From Pseudomonas sp. KUIN-1 (GTDB taxonomy: Bacteria; Pseudomonadota; Gammaproteobacteria; Pseudomonadales; Pseudomonadaceae): a stretch of 64,000 bases of DNA. Location of the stretch: NCBI RefSeq assembly GCF_009176725.1, contig NZ_AP020337.1:3162001-3226000 (forward strand). The letters are read 5' to 3'. Positions 54,967 to 63,973 of the stretch are shown here, in pieces. A program made the translations under genes and the position numbers. The notes under the pieces are model-generated. The model did no database searches. It was not told the DNA's origin and was given only the letters and a program-made list of their open reading frames with translations. The stretch's first letter is position 1. Every line of letters begins with the position of its first letter.

Positions 54967-56401
54967 GCCGTGGTCCGTTCTGCAACGTCACCCAGCGCAA
55001 CTGGGTAAATTGCTCGATCGAAGCCTTGCCGCCGAAACTGCCATAGCCACTGGATTTCACCCCGCCGAACGGCATTTGCGCCTCGTCGTGCACGGTGGGT
55101 CCGTTGATATGGCAGATCCCGGACTCGACCCGTTGCGCAAGCGCCAGGGCCCGGCTGGTGTCACGACTGAAAATCGCCGCCGAGAGACCGAAATCCGAAT
55201 CGTTGGCCAGCCGCAACAGCGCCTCGTCACCGTCGCCGCGCAGCACCACGGCCACCGGGCCGAAGGACTCTTCGCGGTACAGGCGCATGGCGTCTGTCAC
55301 GCCGTCGAGCAGCGTCGGTTGCAGAATGCTGCCCTGCAACTGCCCGCCAATCACCAGCGTTGCGCCACGCGCCACGGCGTCATCGATCAAGCCTTTGATG
55401 CGCGTCCCGGCACCCACGTCCACCAGCGACCCGAGGACCGATTCACTGTCATCCGGATTGCCAGCGCGCAACGTTTTGATCTTGGCCGTCAGCCTGGCAA
55501 CGAAGGTATCGGCGACCTTGTGGTCGACGATCAGCCGTTCGGTGGACAGGCAGATCTGGCCCTGATTGAAGTAGGCGCCAAAGGCGGCAGCCTCTACTGC
55601 CGCGTCGAGATCGGCGTCGTCGAGCACCAGAAACGGTGCCTTGCCACCCAGTTCCAGGAGTGCCGGTTTCAGATACCGCGCCGACAGCTCACCGACGATG
55701 CGGCCTACATGAGTGGAACCGGTGAAATTGACCCGTCGCACTGCGGGGTTGGCAATCAGACGCTTGACAATCGCCGGCGCATCGGCAGGCGCATTGCTGA
55801 TCACGTTCACCACCCCGTCACCCAACCCGGCATCCTGCAGCACCTGGCCGATCAGCCGATGCACGGCGGGGCTGAGCTCCGAAGCCTTGAGCACCACGGT
55901 ATTGCCGCAGGCGAGTGGCATGGCAATGGCTCGCGTGGCAAGAATCACCGGCGCATTCCACGGCGCGATACCCAGGACCACACCACAGGGCTGGCGCAGC
56001 GCCATGGCAAAATTGCCGGGAACATTGGAGGGAATCACATCGCCGGTAATCTGCGTTGTCATGGATGCCGCTTCGCGCAGCATGTCGGCGGCCAGCTGTA
56101 CGTTGAAGCCGTACCAGTTAGCCATTGCGCCGGTTTCGCCGGCAGCAGCGATGAACTCGCCGCTGCGGGCCTGCAACTGCGCAGCAGCTTCAAGCAGACG
56201 CGCCCGACGCTCGCCGGGCAGCATCGCTGCCCAGCCGGGGAACGCAGCCTGAGCGGCTGCGACCGCCGCATCGGCATCTTCCAGAGTCGCTGCGGCCACC
56301 CGTGAAACCACCTTGCCGGTCACCGGGTTGCAGCGTTCAAATGTACGTCCGTCACGCGCGGGGCACGACTGGCCGCCGATCAGCAGGGGCACGTCCAGCA
56401 T
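54953..56401 (-). CDS. vdh: Vanillin dehydrogenase
   Basis: A 482-residue NAD(P)-dependent aldehyde dehydrogenase. The catalytic cysteine is in GQICLSTERL, the general base glutamate in LELGGKAPF, and the cofactor loop FTGSTHVGR is present. It oxidises vanillin (and related benzaldehydes) to vanillate. It has GAGGA upstream and follows ech by 66 bp. The C-terminal codons are part of a short tandem repeat. Position between ech and fcs supports the vanillin role over other aldehydes. Confidence 0.92.
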   Translation of the reverse strand: MLDVPLLIGGQSCPARDGRTFERCNPVTGKVVSRVAAATLEDADAAVAAAQAAFPGWAAMLPGERRARLLEAAAQLQARSGEFIAAAGETGAMANWYGFNVQLAADMLREAASMTTQITGDVIPSNVPGNFAMALRQPCGVVLGIAPWNAPVILATRAIAMPLACGNTVVLKASELSPAVHRLIGQVLQDAGLGDGVVNVISNAPADAPAIVKRLIANPAVRRVNFTGSTHVGRIVGELSARYLKPALLELGGKAPFLVLDDADLDAAVEAAAFGAYFNQGQICLSTERLIVDHKVADTFVARLTAKIKTLRAGNPDDSESVLGSLVDVGAGTRIKGLIDDAVARGATLVIGGQLQGSILQPTLLDGVTDAMRLYREESFGPVAVVLRGDGDEALLRLANDSDFGLSAAIFSRDTSRALALAQRVESGICHINGPTVHDEAQMPFGGVKSSGYGSFGGKASIEQFTQLRWVTLQNGPRHYPI

Positions 56402-56467
56402 GGTGATTCCTCTTTATTATCTTTATCAGGAACGACAGACTCGGCTTTAAAACTTCTGGTTACCCGA

Positions 56468-57298
56468 CTAGCGTTTGTAAGCTTCCAGGCCAGGCTTGAT
56501 GCTCTTGTCATCGAGGAACTGCTTCATGCCCTGCTCGCGCCCGCCTTCCTTGTCCAGCAGACGTGACTGGTCGAGCTTGGCGTACAGGTAGTCTTCGTTC
56601 TGCTCCCAGGTCAGTTCGCGGCAGCGTTTGAAGCCGTGCTTGGCGGCGCGCAGCACCACCGGATTTTTTTCCAGCAGATTATTGGCCAGATCGATGGTCA
56701 CCTGACGCAGTTGCGCCAGCGGTACGCTTTCATTGACGAGGCCCATTTCAGCGGCCTTCTGACCATTGAAGGTTTTGCCGGTCATGATGTAGTACAGCGA
56801 CTGGCGGTGGCCCACGGTGTCGGCCATGGCCTTGCTCACCAGGTTGCCGGGCGGAATGCCCCAGTTGATTTCCGACAGGCCGAAGGTCGCTTCATCGGCG
56901 CAGATCGCCAGATCACAGGCCACCAGCGGGCTGAAGCCACCACCAAAGCACCAGCCGTTGACCATTGCGATGGTTGGCTTGGCGTACATGCGTAACATCT
57001 TCCACTGCCACTGGGAGGCTTCGCGCCGGATTTTTTCCTGAAGAATTTCCGGTCCGGCATCCACCTCGCGGAAGTACTCCTTGAGGTCCATGCCAGCGGT
57101 CCACGCCTCACCCGCACCGGTCAGCACCAGAACCCCCGCATCGGGATCCTGCTCAAGGGTTTCCAGCACATCGATCATTTCGCGGTTCAGAGTCGGGCTC
57201 ATGGCGTTGCGCTTTTCCGGCCGATTGAGGATGACCCACGCAATACCTTGCTCGATCTCGACCTTGATGGTTGACCAGCGACCTTCATATTTGCTCAT
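56468..57298 (-). CDS. ech: Enoyl-CoA hydratase/aldolase (feruloyl-CoA hydratase-lyase)
   Basis: A 276-residue crotonase, the usual Ech length. Motifs: NRPEKRNAMSP, AGEAWTAGMDLKEYFRE, NGWCFGGGFSPLVACDLAICADEA and GLSEINWGIPPG, matching hydroxycinnamoyl-CoA hydratase-lyases. It hydrates feruloyl-CoA and cleaves it to vanillin and acetyl-CoA. It is the first gene of the operon ech-vdh-fcs-aat. The start at 57298 has AGAG upstream; the open extension of 17 codons has no site. A MarR gene is divergent. Confidence 0.95.
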   Translation of the reverse strand: MSKYEGRWSTIKVEIEQGIAWVILNRPEKRNAMSPTLNREMIDVLETLEQDPDAGVLVLTGAGEAWTAGMDLKEYFREVDAGPEILQEKIRREASQWQWKMLRMYAKPTIAMVNGWCFGGGFSPLVACDLAICADEATFGLSEINWGIPPGNLVSKAMADTVGHRQSLYYIMTGKTFNGQKAAEMGLVNESVPLAQLRQVTIDLANNLLEKNPVVLRAAKHGFKRCRELTWEQNEDYLYAKLDQSRLLDKEGGREQGMKQFLDDKSIKPGLEAYKR

Positions 57299-57353
57299 GG
57301 CGATGCTCTCTTGTTCTTGGCTTGAAGATGACTCAAAGCTAAACCGCAAATAT

Positions 57354-57370
57354 AGTTATGTCAATTAACT
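57354..57370. promoter_or_regulatory. Inverted repeat before ech, candidate MarR operator
   Basis: AGTTATGTCAATTAACT, with 5-bp inverted arms and a 7-bp centre, in an AT-rich part of the ech-marR gap, 56 bp before the ech start. It fits the size of MarR operators and could bind the FerR-like protein. Confidence 0.45.
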
Positions 57371-57509
57371 GTTATTCACATTAATCAAAATCTCGGCACT
57401 CCGCCCGAACAGGCTGGTCACAGTCACGTATGCCCCATAGCTATCGTTCGCCAACCTCGGCAAACTGATCGGCTGATTGACCCATCAAACCATAAGGACC
57501 GCATTTTCA

Positions 57510-57998
57510 ATGGCCAAGCCATCTGACATCGCCGACGCCTGCCAGGCTCCCGTACAGGCTGCCGAGGCACGTTTGCCAACGGATTCTGCGCTGGATGATC
57601 TGATCGGTTATGCCATGCGCCGCGCACAGCTCAAGCTGTTCCAGAACCTGATCGGACGTCTTTCCGCACACGACCTGCGCCCGGCGCAGTTCTCGGCACT
57701 GGCGATCATCGAGCAGAACCCGGGTCTCATGCAGGCAGACCTGGCCAAGGCGCTGGCGATCGAACCGCCTCAGGTCGTCCCGTTACTGAACAAGCTCGAA
57801 GAGCGCGCGCTGGCCGTCCGGGTGCGTTGCAAGCCGGACAAGCGCTCGTACGGCATCTTTCTCAGCAAAAGCGGCGAAACACTGCTGCGCGAGCTGAAAC
57901 AGATCGCCGTGGACAGCGACCTGGAATCCACTGCCGCGCTGGATCAGAAGGAACGTCAAGACCTGCTCAGGTTGCTGAAAAAGGTGTATCAATCGTAA
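57510..57998 (+). CDS. MarR-family regulator of the ferulate operon (FerR-like)
   Basis: A 162-residue MarR protein with a winged helix (LRPAQFSALAIIEQNPGLMQADLAKAL, EPPQVVPLLNKLEER, residues about 60-110). It is divergent from ech. MarR proteins next to ech/fcs sense feruloyl-CoA or coumaroyl-CoA and lift repression, so the same is expected here. The start is at 57510; 11 codons further upstream are open but less likely. Confidence 0.88.
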   Translation: MAKPSDIADACQAPVQAAEARLPTDSALDDLIGYAMRRAQLKLFQNLIGRLSAHDLRPAQFSALAIIEQNPGLMQADLAKALAIEPPQVVPLLNKLEERALAVRVRCKPDKRSYGIFLSKSGETLLRELKQIAVDSDLESTAALDQKERQDLLRLLKKVYQS

Positions 57999-58027
57999 AC
58001 GGCTTCCCTGCCGTCAAGGCGGGGTGG

Positions 58028-59350
58028 TTACCAGAGCGGCAAGCTGTATTGCACGATGAAGCGTGTCTGGTTCTCGTCACGAAAGGCTGCACCTGCCGGG
58101 AAATCGTTGCGATAGATCGACTTGCGCGCCAGCAGCCCGACGTTCTTCAGTGGACCGCTTTGCACAACGTAGCCCAGCTCCATCTGAAACTCACGCTCCT
58201 TGCGATCATCGGCATTGAAAGCGGCCAGCTCGATGTTGTCGCCGCGCACATAACGCAGGCGACTGCGCAGCCCGACCAGCCCGACCGCCGTGAAGTCATA
58301 GTCGTAGATAGCTTGCCAGGTGCGCTCCTTGGCGTTGAGGAAGTCAGAGCTCATGGTCATCTCGCTCAGCCCCATCAGCTCGGTGCCCGAGACATAAGGC
58401 GTCGCCGTGTCGCCACTGGAATGCATGTAGCCAAGGCTGACGCTGTGCCCTCCCCACCTGTAGCCGAACAACGCGGACAGGTTCTGGTTGTCGACTTCGC
58501 CGGCTTTCGCGCTGCCGGTATCGCGGCTGAAAAAGCTGCGCAGATCGGTGGTCAGTTCGCCGTCGCCAATCGCCAGCTTGTGCAACAGGGCCAGAGTGTT
58601 CTGGGTATAGAGATCGTCTACTTCGGCGTGATACGCACGCAGGCTCAGGTCCTTGTTGACCTGATAATCGCCTCCGGCATAAGCCATGTGCGACGATGTT
58701 GCCGCCCCGTTGAAACGGCGGTTCGGTGAAGCGATGCTGATGGGCTGGTAGTTGCTGGAGTCACGCTTGTTGACGCGGTCGATGTAGCCCGCATGGAGGG
58801 TCAGGTCATCTATATCCTTCGAGGTCAGCGTGGTGCCACGGAAGGTCTGCGGCAACAGTCGCGAGGGGCTGGCGAAGGCGAATGGCAGGAAAATCGACAC
58901 GGCACCGGTCTTGAGCGTGGTTTCGTGGAATTTCAGCTTGCCGGTCAGGGCCAGCCGCGAATACTCGTCAGCCGCCCGGCCATCACTGGCGGATACCGGC
59001 AACAGCTCGGTGCCGCTGCGGTCTGGCGAGGAATCCAGCTTCACGCCGACCAGCGCTCGCGCATCGAGGCCGAACCCCACCGGCCCTTGGGTAAAGCCGG
59101 ACTCCGCATTCATGATGAAGCCCTGCGCCCACTCCCGAGTCGCAGTCCTGGTGCCATCATCCTTGTAATCGCGGTCCATATAATAGTTGCGCAGCGTCAG
59201 TGTGCCATGGCTGTCATCCAGAAAACCCTGCGCCTGTGACGGGTCGGGAATGGCACTGATACCCAGCAGGCCCAGCGCAAGGCCACAACGTTTTCCACGA
59301 AAAAAGGGAGCTGACACAGTGCTTGCTGCATCATGAGCGAGCTTCGACAT
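58028..59350 (-). CDS. OprD-family porin, probably for aromatic acids
   Basis: A 440-residue OprD porin. A long signal peptide (residues 1 to about 41, ending SQAQ) is followed by GFLDDSHGTLTLRNYYMDRD, the OprD mature start, and the protein ends in an aromatic FIVQYSLPLW. It is divergent from an aromatic acid symporter gene and adjacent to the ferulate genes, so it probably lets vanillate, ferulate or similar acids cross the outer membrane. Confidence 0.92.
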   Translation of the reverse strand: MSKLAHDAASTVSAPFFRGKRCGLALGLLGISAIPDPSQAQGFLDDSHGTLTLRNYYMDRDYKDDGTRTATREWAQGFIMNAESGFTQGPVGFGLDARALVGVKLDSSPDRSGTELLPVSASDGRAADEYSRLALTGKLKFHETTLKTGAVSIFLPFAFASPSRLLPQTFRGTTLTSKDIDDLTLHAGYIDRVNKRDSSNYQPISIASPNRRFNGAATSSHMAYAGGDYQVNKDLSLRAYHAEVDDLYTQNTLALLHKLAIGDGELTTDLRSFFSRDTGSAKAGEVDNQNLSALFGYRWGGHSVSLGYMHSSGDTATPYVSGTELMGLSEMTMSSDFLNAKERTWQAIYDYDFTAVGLVGLRSRLRYVRGDNIELAAFNADDRKEREFQMELGYVVQSGPLKNVGLLARKSIYRNDFPAGAAFRDENQTRFIVQYSLPLW

Positions 59351-59678
59351 GTTCGGTGTCCACTTATTGTTGTTGTTTTTGGAGTCGGTCCGGCGCTTGA
59401 TTGCAGGTCCGTGAGCAGAGAATTGAAATATTCAGCGGCGACGTCAATCCAAACTGACCGATAATCGAACATTAATATGATTAACTACTTTATCGGTCGC
59501 TCAACATTACTCCTCTAACTCAATGTTTTTAAAAGACTAAGCCTGGTTTTTTACGAGTCTTTCGGCCAGATTCACTTTTTAGTTATTTTTGTTACCTTGA
59601 TGAATACCTGTGACAACGCCTCGATTGGCGCTGGGGAACAGGCTTTTCTCCACAACAAAAACAACAATGAGGCTTGCC
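59351..59678. other. Divergent promoter region, porin and symporter
   Basis: A 328-bp AT-rich gap without a supported gene. It contains a 9-bp inverted repeat GACCGATAA/TTATCGGTC (59456-59498) and must carry both promoters. Confidence 0.5.
59456..59498. promoter_or_regulatory. Spaced inverted repeat between oprD and the symporter
   Basis: GACCGATAA (59456-59464) and TTATCGGTC (59490-59498) are perfect complements separated by 25 bp, so equivalent positions are about three helical turns apart. This fits two half-sites of a dimeric regulator controlling both divergent genes. No matching repeat was seen before ech or vanA, so the regulator may differ. Confidence 0.5.
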
Positions 59679-60899
59679 ATGAACAGTCCGTTACGTCGAT
59701 CGACGCTGACCATTGTCTTGTGTTTTATCGTTGCGCTCATCGAGGGCTTCGACCTGCAGGCTGCGGGAACGGCCGCCGCCGGATTGCGCCAGACCTTCGG
59801 CCTCGATCCGAAAATGATGGGCTGGGTATTCAGCGCCGGGATCATCGGGCTGCTGCCTGGCGCGTTCTTTGGCGGATGGATCGCCGATCGCATCGGCCGC
59901 AAGAGGATTCTGGTCAGCGCAGTGCTGCTGTTCGGGGTCTTTTCACTGAGCACTGCTTATGTCGAGAGCTTTTCCGGACTGTTGCTGGTGCGCTTCATGA
60001 CCGGCCTGGGTCTGGGGGCCGCGCTGCCCAATCTGATCGCCTTGTGCGCAGAAGCCGTCAGCGAACGTCACCGCGGGCTGGCCATCAGCGTCATGTACGC
60101 CGGTGTTCCATTGGGTGGTGCCCTCGCGGCGGTTGTGGCCATGTTCACCAGCGAGCACTGGCAAACCACGTTCATCATCGGCGGTCTGGTGCCGCTGCTG
60201 GTAGCTCCGCTGATGATCCTGTTACTGCCCGAGTCCAGCGCTTTCAAACAGCAGACCACTGCTGACAGCGTTCGGTATTCAAGCGCCACTGCGTTGTTCG
60301 GCGAAGGCCGGGCGCGCACGACACTGGCTTTATGGCTTGGCTACTTCTTTACCCTGACCGTGATGTACATGCTGCTCAACTGGCTGCCTTCACTGCTGAT
60401 CGGTCAGGGTTTCAGCAAACCGCAGGCAGGCATGGTGCAGATGCTGTTCAATATCGGCGGCGCGCTGGGCTCGTTGCTGGGCGGGTTGTTGCTCGATCGC
60501 TGCAATGGCATCAAGGTCGTGCTGTTCGTCTACGCCGGTTTGCTCGCGGCGCTGGCAGGCGTGGGTCTGTCGGTCGGTATCGTACCGATGGCCGTTGCCG
60601 GGTTTGCAGCCGGGGTGTTTGTCATCGCCGCGCAGTTGGTGCTGTATGCACTGGCCCCGCCCGCCTACCCGACCTCGGTACGTGCCACCGGTGTGGGTGC
60701 AGCAGTGGCCATCGGCCGTCTCGGTTCGGTCGCCGGTCCCCTGGCAGCCGGACAACTGCTGGGCGCTGGCGCCGGAACCGCCGGCGTACTGCTGGCTACC
60801 TCGCCAGGCCTGGTGATTGCCGCACTGGCAGCGATCACAGTGCTGTCCAGGTCAGTCGCCGTCGAGCAGCGTGAGCTCAAGGCTGCAGAGTCGAGCTGA
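59679..60899 (+). CDS. Aromatic acid:H+ symporter (AAHS family)
   Basis: A 406-residue MFS protein with about 12 helices. The AAHS hallmarks are visible: IEGFDLQAAGTAAAGLRQTFGL near helix 1, GGWIADRIGRKRIL (motif A) and LLPESSAF in the central loop. It resembles VanK/PcaK-type importers of vanillate or related acids. The start at 59679 has GAGG 6 bp upstream; the longer frame from 59610 has no site. A 16-bp palindrome (60892-60907) overlaps its stop. Confidence 0.88.
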   Translation: MNSPLRRSTLTIVLCFIVALIEGFDLQAAGTAAAGLRQTFGLDPKMMGWVFSAGIIGLLPGAFFGGWIADRIGRKRILVSAVLLFGVFSLSTAYVESFSGLLLVRFMTGLGLGAALPNLIALCAEAVSERHRGLAISVMYAGVPLGGALAAVVAMFTSEHWQTTFIIGGLVPLLVAPLMILLLPESSAFKQQTTADSVRYSSATALFGEGRARTTLALWLGYFFTLTVMYMLLNWLPSLLIGQGFSKPQAGMVQMLFNIGGALGSLLGGLLLDRCNGIKVVLFVYAGLLAALAGVGLSVGIVPMAVAGFAAGVFVIAAQLVLYALAPPAYPTSVRATGVGAAVAIGRLGSVAGPLAAGQLLGAGAGTAGVLLATSPGLVIAALAAITVLSRSVAVEQRELKAAESS

Positions 60900-60907
60900 T
60901 CAGCTCG
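60892..60907. repeat. 16-bp palindrome at the symporter stop
   Basis: CGAGCTGATCAGCTCG is a perfect palindrome without a loop, containing the symporter stop codon. Too tight for a classical terminator. Confidence 0.5.
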
Positions 60908-60928
60908 CAAGAGCAGCTATCCATCGCG

Positions 60929-61128
60929 CGTGAGAATGCAGTTCGTGACGCTGCGGGTCTTCTTTGTCAGGTGGATTGGGGTCCGACTCAGGCCACCTTT
61001 TCGCCCCTCGGCGAGTTACTTTGATGAGGCCAAAGTAACCAAAGCCTTTCGCTCCTGTTTCCGGCCCGACTTCGTCGGGTTCCTTCGCCCTGTCACTGAT
61101 CCGGGGGTCGCCGCAACGGGCCCTCCAT
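60929..61128. repeat. Intergenic repeat block left of the IS element
   Basis: Contains GTTACTTTG/CAAAGTAAC (61015-61039), CCCGAC/GTCGGG (61065-61079) and a stretch GAGAATGCAGTTCGTGACGC (from 60931) whose inverse appears right of the IS at 62966-62984. I recognise these as multicopy intergenic sequence of fluorescent pseudomonads. No gene is supported. Confidence 0.55.
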
Positions 61129-62792
61129 GGCCCAGAGTGTGTAAAAACCAGCCCAAGTATCGGCTGCGCGTAGCGCAGACGATACTTGGCTAGCCGGAAC
61201 GCCTTGAAAGTCCTGCCATCGCTCTAATCCGCCCTTAAGGCCGTTAATAGCGCTTTACAGCCCCTTTTATCGGGCGCAATGGAGGCTTTTCAAGCCGCCA
61301 GCGCTTTTACAAGATTCTGCGTGCCGAGGATGTTCATTACCCGCTTCAAGTTATAAGCAAGCACGTTCAAACTCATTTCGGTGCTCACTCCGCCAAGCCG
61401 TCGCGTCAGAAAATGCGTTGCACCCATCCACTGCTTGAGAGTCCCGAAGGGGTGCTCGACGGTCTGCTTGCGGATGGTCATTACCTGCGGCGCGTTAGCC
61501 AGGCGGGCCTGCATTTCTTCCAGTACTGCCTCATGTTCCCAGCGCCGAATTTTTCGCTCTCTGGCCGGTGTGCATTGCGCCTTTATCGAGCAGGCCTGGC
61601 AGTTGGAGCGCCAGTAAACGTCCAGCTTCTTGCCCTTGTCGATGTAAGAGTTGCGCCAGATCAGCACTTGATTGGCGGGGCAGACGTACACATCGTTGTC
61701 CGCGTCGTAAACAAACTCGTCATTGCCGAAACGGCCATCAAATTTGGCCCGCGAGCTCAGCGTTTTTGGCACATAAGCTGTGATCCCTGCCTCGTGACAG
61801 GCCAGGATTTCTCCGCTTTTGTAATACCCGCGGTCCGCCACCACCGACAACGATTCGACTTGCATCACCTCACGGGCCTGCTGGGCCATCGAACTAAGTT
61901 GATCAAGGTCGTGACCCACATTGATCACCTCGTGCGCGACGATCAAATGGTGCTTGGTATCCACCGCGGTCTGTACGTTGTAACCCACGATACCTTTTCC
62001 CCCACTGCTCATCATTGAGCGCGCGTCCGGATCGGTCAGCGAAATTTGTTTGTCCGGGGATTCTTCAAGCTGTACCTCGATGGTCTGCAACGCCTTCATT
62101 TGCTCCTTCAATTTGGCGATCTTCTCCTCTAGGCCGCCTTTGGGGCCTGCAGTCTTGGGCTCTTCCCGATCAGCCGCATCCAGCCCCTTTAGATAAAGGG
62201 CAATGCTTGATTCAATCTCTTCCATCCGACGCTTCAGTTTGGCACTGGTGAAATTGCGATCGCGGTGATTGACCGCCTTGAATTTACTGCCATCGATGGC
62301 AACGAAATGCTCCGAGAAAAGCCCCAATTGTTGACACAGCACGACAAACTGCCGACAGACTCCTCGAATGCCCTTTGCGTTGTCTTTGCGAAAGTTGGCG
62401 ATGGTCTTGAAATCCGGCATCAGGCGACCGGTCAACCACATCAGCTCGACGTTGCGCTGCGCCTCGCGCTCAAGGCGTCGGCTTGACTGGATACGGTTGA
62501 GATAGCCGTAGATGTAGATCTTCAGCATGACTGCAGGATGGTAGGCCGGTCGGCCCGTTTCAGCGGGGACAGCGCTTTCAAAACCCAAGGTGATCAGGTC
62601 GAGCTCATCCACAAAGACATCGACAACGCGCACCGGATTGGTGTCGCTGACGTAATCATCGAGACTCTCGGGAAGCAAGGTACTTTGACCTCTGTGTTCA
62701 CCTTGAATGAAGCGTTTCATGGGCAACCCTTGCAATGAAATCCTGGGGAATCATAGCAAAGGTTTACCTTGGGTTTTTACACAGTCTGGGCC
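61129..62792. mobile_element. IS1182-family insertion sequence
   Basis: About 1.66 kb bounded by 21-bp imperfect terminal inverted repeats (61129-61149 and 62772-62792), starting GGCCCAGA and ending GTAAAAACC, 20 of 21 positions matching. It holds one intact transposase on the minus strand. A 37-bp hairpin (61153-61189; arms CCAAGTATCG and CGATACTTGG) lies just inside the left end. No simple target duplication is visible, and the flanks themselves carry inverted repeats (GATCCGGGGGT left, ACCCCCGGATC right). Confidence 0.8.
61290..62720 (-). CDS. IS1182-family transposase
   Basis: A 476-residue DDE transposase with an N-terminal DUF772-type domain (RPAYHPAVMLKIYIYGYLNRIQSSRRLE) and a C-terminal catalytic domain. 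Catalytic acidic residues are likely in FVAIDGSKFKAVN, VVADRGYYKSGE and VEHPFGTLKQWMG. A cysteine cluster (CQACSIKAQCTP) near residue 385 matches IS1182 members. The ATG at 62720 has AAGGG 6 bp upstream; a TTG five codons earlier is less likely. The frame is intact, so the element may be active. Confidence 0.93.
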   Translation of the reverse strand: MKRFIQGEHRGQSTLLPESLDDYVSDTNPVRVVDVFVDELDLITLGFESAVPAETGRPAYHPAVMLKIYIYGYLNRIQSSRRLEREAQRNVELMWLTGRLMPDFKTIANFRKDNAKGIRGVCRQFVVLCQQLGLFSEHFVAIDGSKFKAVNHRDRNFTSAKLKRRMEEIESSIALYLKGLDAADREEPKTAGPKGGLEEKIAKLKEQMKALQTIEVQLEESPDKQISLTDPDARSMMSSGGKGIVGYNVQTAVDTKHHLIVAHEVINVGHDLDQLSSMAQQAREVMQVESLSVVADRGYYKSGEILACHEAGITAYVPKTLSSRAKFDGRFGNDEFVYDADNDVYVCPANQVLIWRNSYIDKGKKLDVYWRSNCQACSIKAQCTPARERKIRRWEHEAVLEEMQARLANAPQVMTIRKQTVEHPFGTLKQWMGATHFLTRRLGGVSTEMSLNVLAYNLKRVMNILGTQNLVKALAA

Positions 62793-63025
62793 CGGTGCGG
62801 CTAGCCTGGCGTCCTGCCAGGCTACCCCCGGATCAGCGCCAGAGCTCAGCCGTCACTAACGTAGCAATCTGCGTCGTCAGCGCCATCGCGATCAAAAAGC
62901 GCTTCTGTGGCAGCGGCTAACGGCAAGTCATGCTGTTGCGCCGCATCTGAGAGGTGTGACGCAGAGCGTCACGAACTGCATTCCAACGCGGAGCGTTGGA
63001 ACGATAGTCAAAACTATCTCATGCC
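62793..63025. repeat. Intergenic repeat block right of the IS element
   Basis: Contains a hairpin AGCCTGGC/GCCAGGCT (62801-62821) and the paired motifs GCGTCACGAACTGCATTCC and GCGGAGCGTTGGAACGATAG (62966-63006), which I recognise as the repeat giving DUF1534-like mini-ORFs in P. syringae. The reading frame across it is not a supported gene. Confidence 0.5.
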
Positions 63026-63973
63026 TTACAGCTTGTGCAGAAAATTCAGCACCAACTTATTACCTTCGGTGCGGTTTTCCGCGCCCTGTTCGAAGTAACT
63101 ATTGACCGTCAGCACGTTCTCCTTGTTAAAGGCATACAGGAAGCCAGGGCCAATGGCCCAAACCTTTTCCTTGCGACCGCTGACATCATGTCCATCCACC
63201 TGGGTGTCCGTGAACTGCTTGAGCCAGTAACCGTTGAGCCCCAGCGAGAGTTGCTCGTTAACCGCATATTGCAAGGTCAGGTTGGCGTGCAGCGCCTGCC
63301 CTGCCTGCGTATCGGAAACATTGCCGAACCCGGCTTGCGGGTCATCATTCTTGCCGTTCCACAAATACATGAAACGTCCGCTGGCCGACCATTTCGGCGA
63401 AAACCAGTAAGTCGCGGCGTAGTACGGGTTGAATGACCAGAAATTGCTCCCGGGGTTGATCGAGCGATTGCGATCGTAGGCACCGACCGGAATCGCAATG
63501 TCCGCCTCGATACGCTGGGTCAGCAGCGGACTGCCATCGGCACGGGTGATCGTCGGCAGTTGCAGAAACGGGCCGATGACCAGATCGCCGAAACCGGCGC
63601 GCGAACTCAGGGCGGTGTTGCCCAGACCGTCATCCACGTCGACATGCGCCAACGACGTGTTGATTGCGGTAATACCCGGCATGGCCCCATTGGCCATTGG
63701 CTGACCGACGTAGATGATCTGCGTAGTCACCGCCAATACATCCACGTCCTGTTTGGGAAATTGCAGTTTGTCGCCATTCACGTCATTGAAGCGATTGGCC
63801 TTGGCATAGTTCAGATACTCCTCCAGATACCAGCCCGGCCCCGCAGGCGCCGGGGATCCGTCGTAGAAACTGGTGTTGCCCAGATTGAGGCCGGGCAAGT
63901 CATAGGCGTATGCAGTCGATGACAGGGCGATGAATGATACGGTCGCAACGGTACGCAAGACAGACTTAGGCAT
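63026..63973 (-). CDS. Outer-membrane MetA-pathway phenol degradation-type protein
   Basis: A 315-residue protein with a signal peptide (residues 1 to about 23, ending AYAY) and an all-beta barrel-like remainder: NLGNTSFYDGSPAPAGPGWYLEEYLNY, TRADGSPLLTQRIEADIAIPVGAYDRN, FWSFNPYYAATYWFSPKWSASGR, and a C-terminal NKLVLNFLHKL. This is the Phenol_MetA_deg family, found beside aromatic degradation genes and thought to be outer-membrane channels. It is separated from the ferulate cluster by the IS element. The start has AGGA 8 bp upstream. Confidence 0.85.
   Translation of the reverse strand: MPKSVLRTVATVSFIALSSTAYAYDLPGLNLGNTSFYDGSPAPAGPGWYLEEYLNYAKANRFNDVNGDKLQFPKQDVDVLAVTTQIIYVGQPMANGAMPGITAINTSLAHVDVDDGLGNTALSSRAGFGDLVIGPFLQLPTITRADGSPLLTQRIEADIAIPVGAYDRNRSINPGSNFWSFNPYYAATYWFSPKWSASGRFMYLWNGKNDDPQAGFGNVSDTQAGQALHANLTLQYAVNEQLSLGLNGYWLKQFTDTQVDGHDVSGRKEKVWAIGPGFLYAFNKENVLTVNSYFEQGAENRTEGNKLVLNFLHKL

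Noticed and set aside
54818..56305. A 495-codon open frame on the plus strand
   Set aside because: It is a shadow of vdh on the other strand; its sequence is rich in His, Arg and Gln, with no family signature, and GC-rich genes often have such open antisense frames.
62907..63098. A 63-codon mini-ORF right of the IS element
   Set aside because: It lies in a repeat that gives DUF1534-like peptides in P. syringae and overlaps the end of a real gene; treated as repeat sequence.
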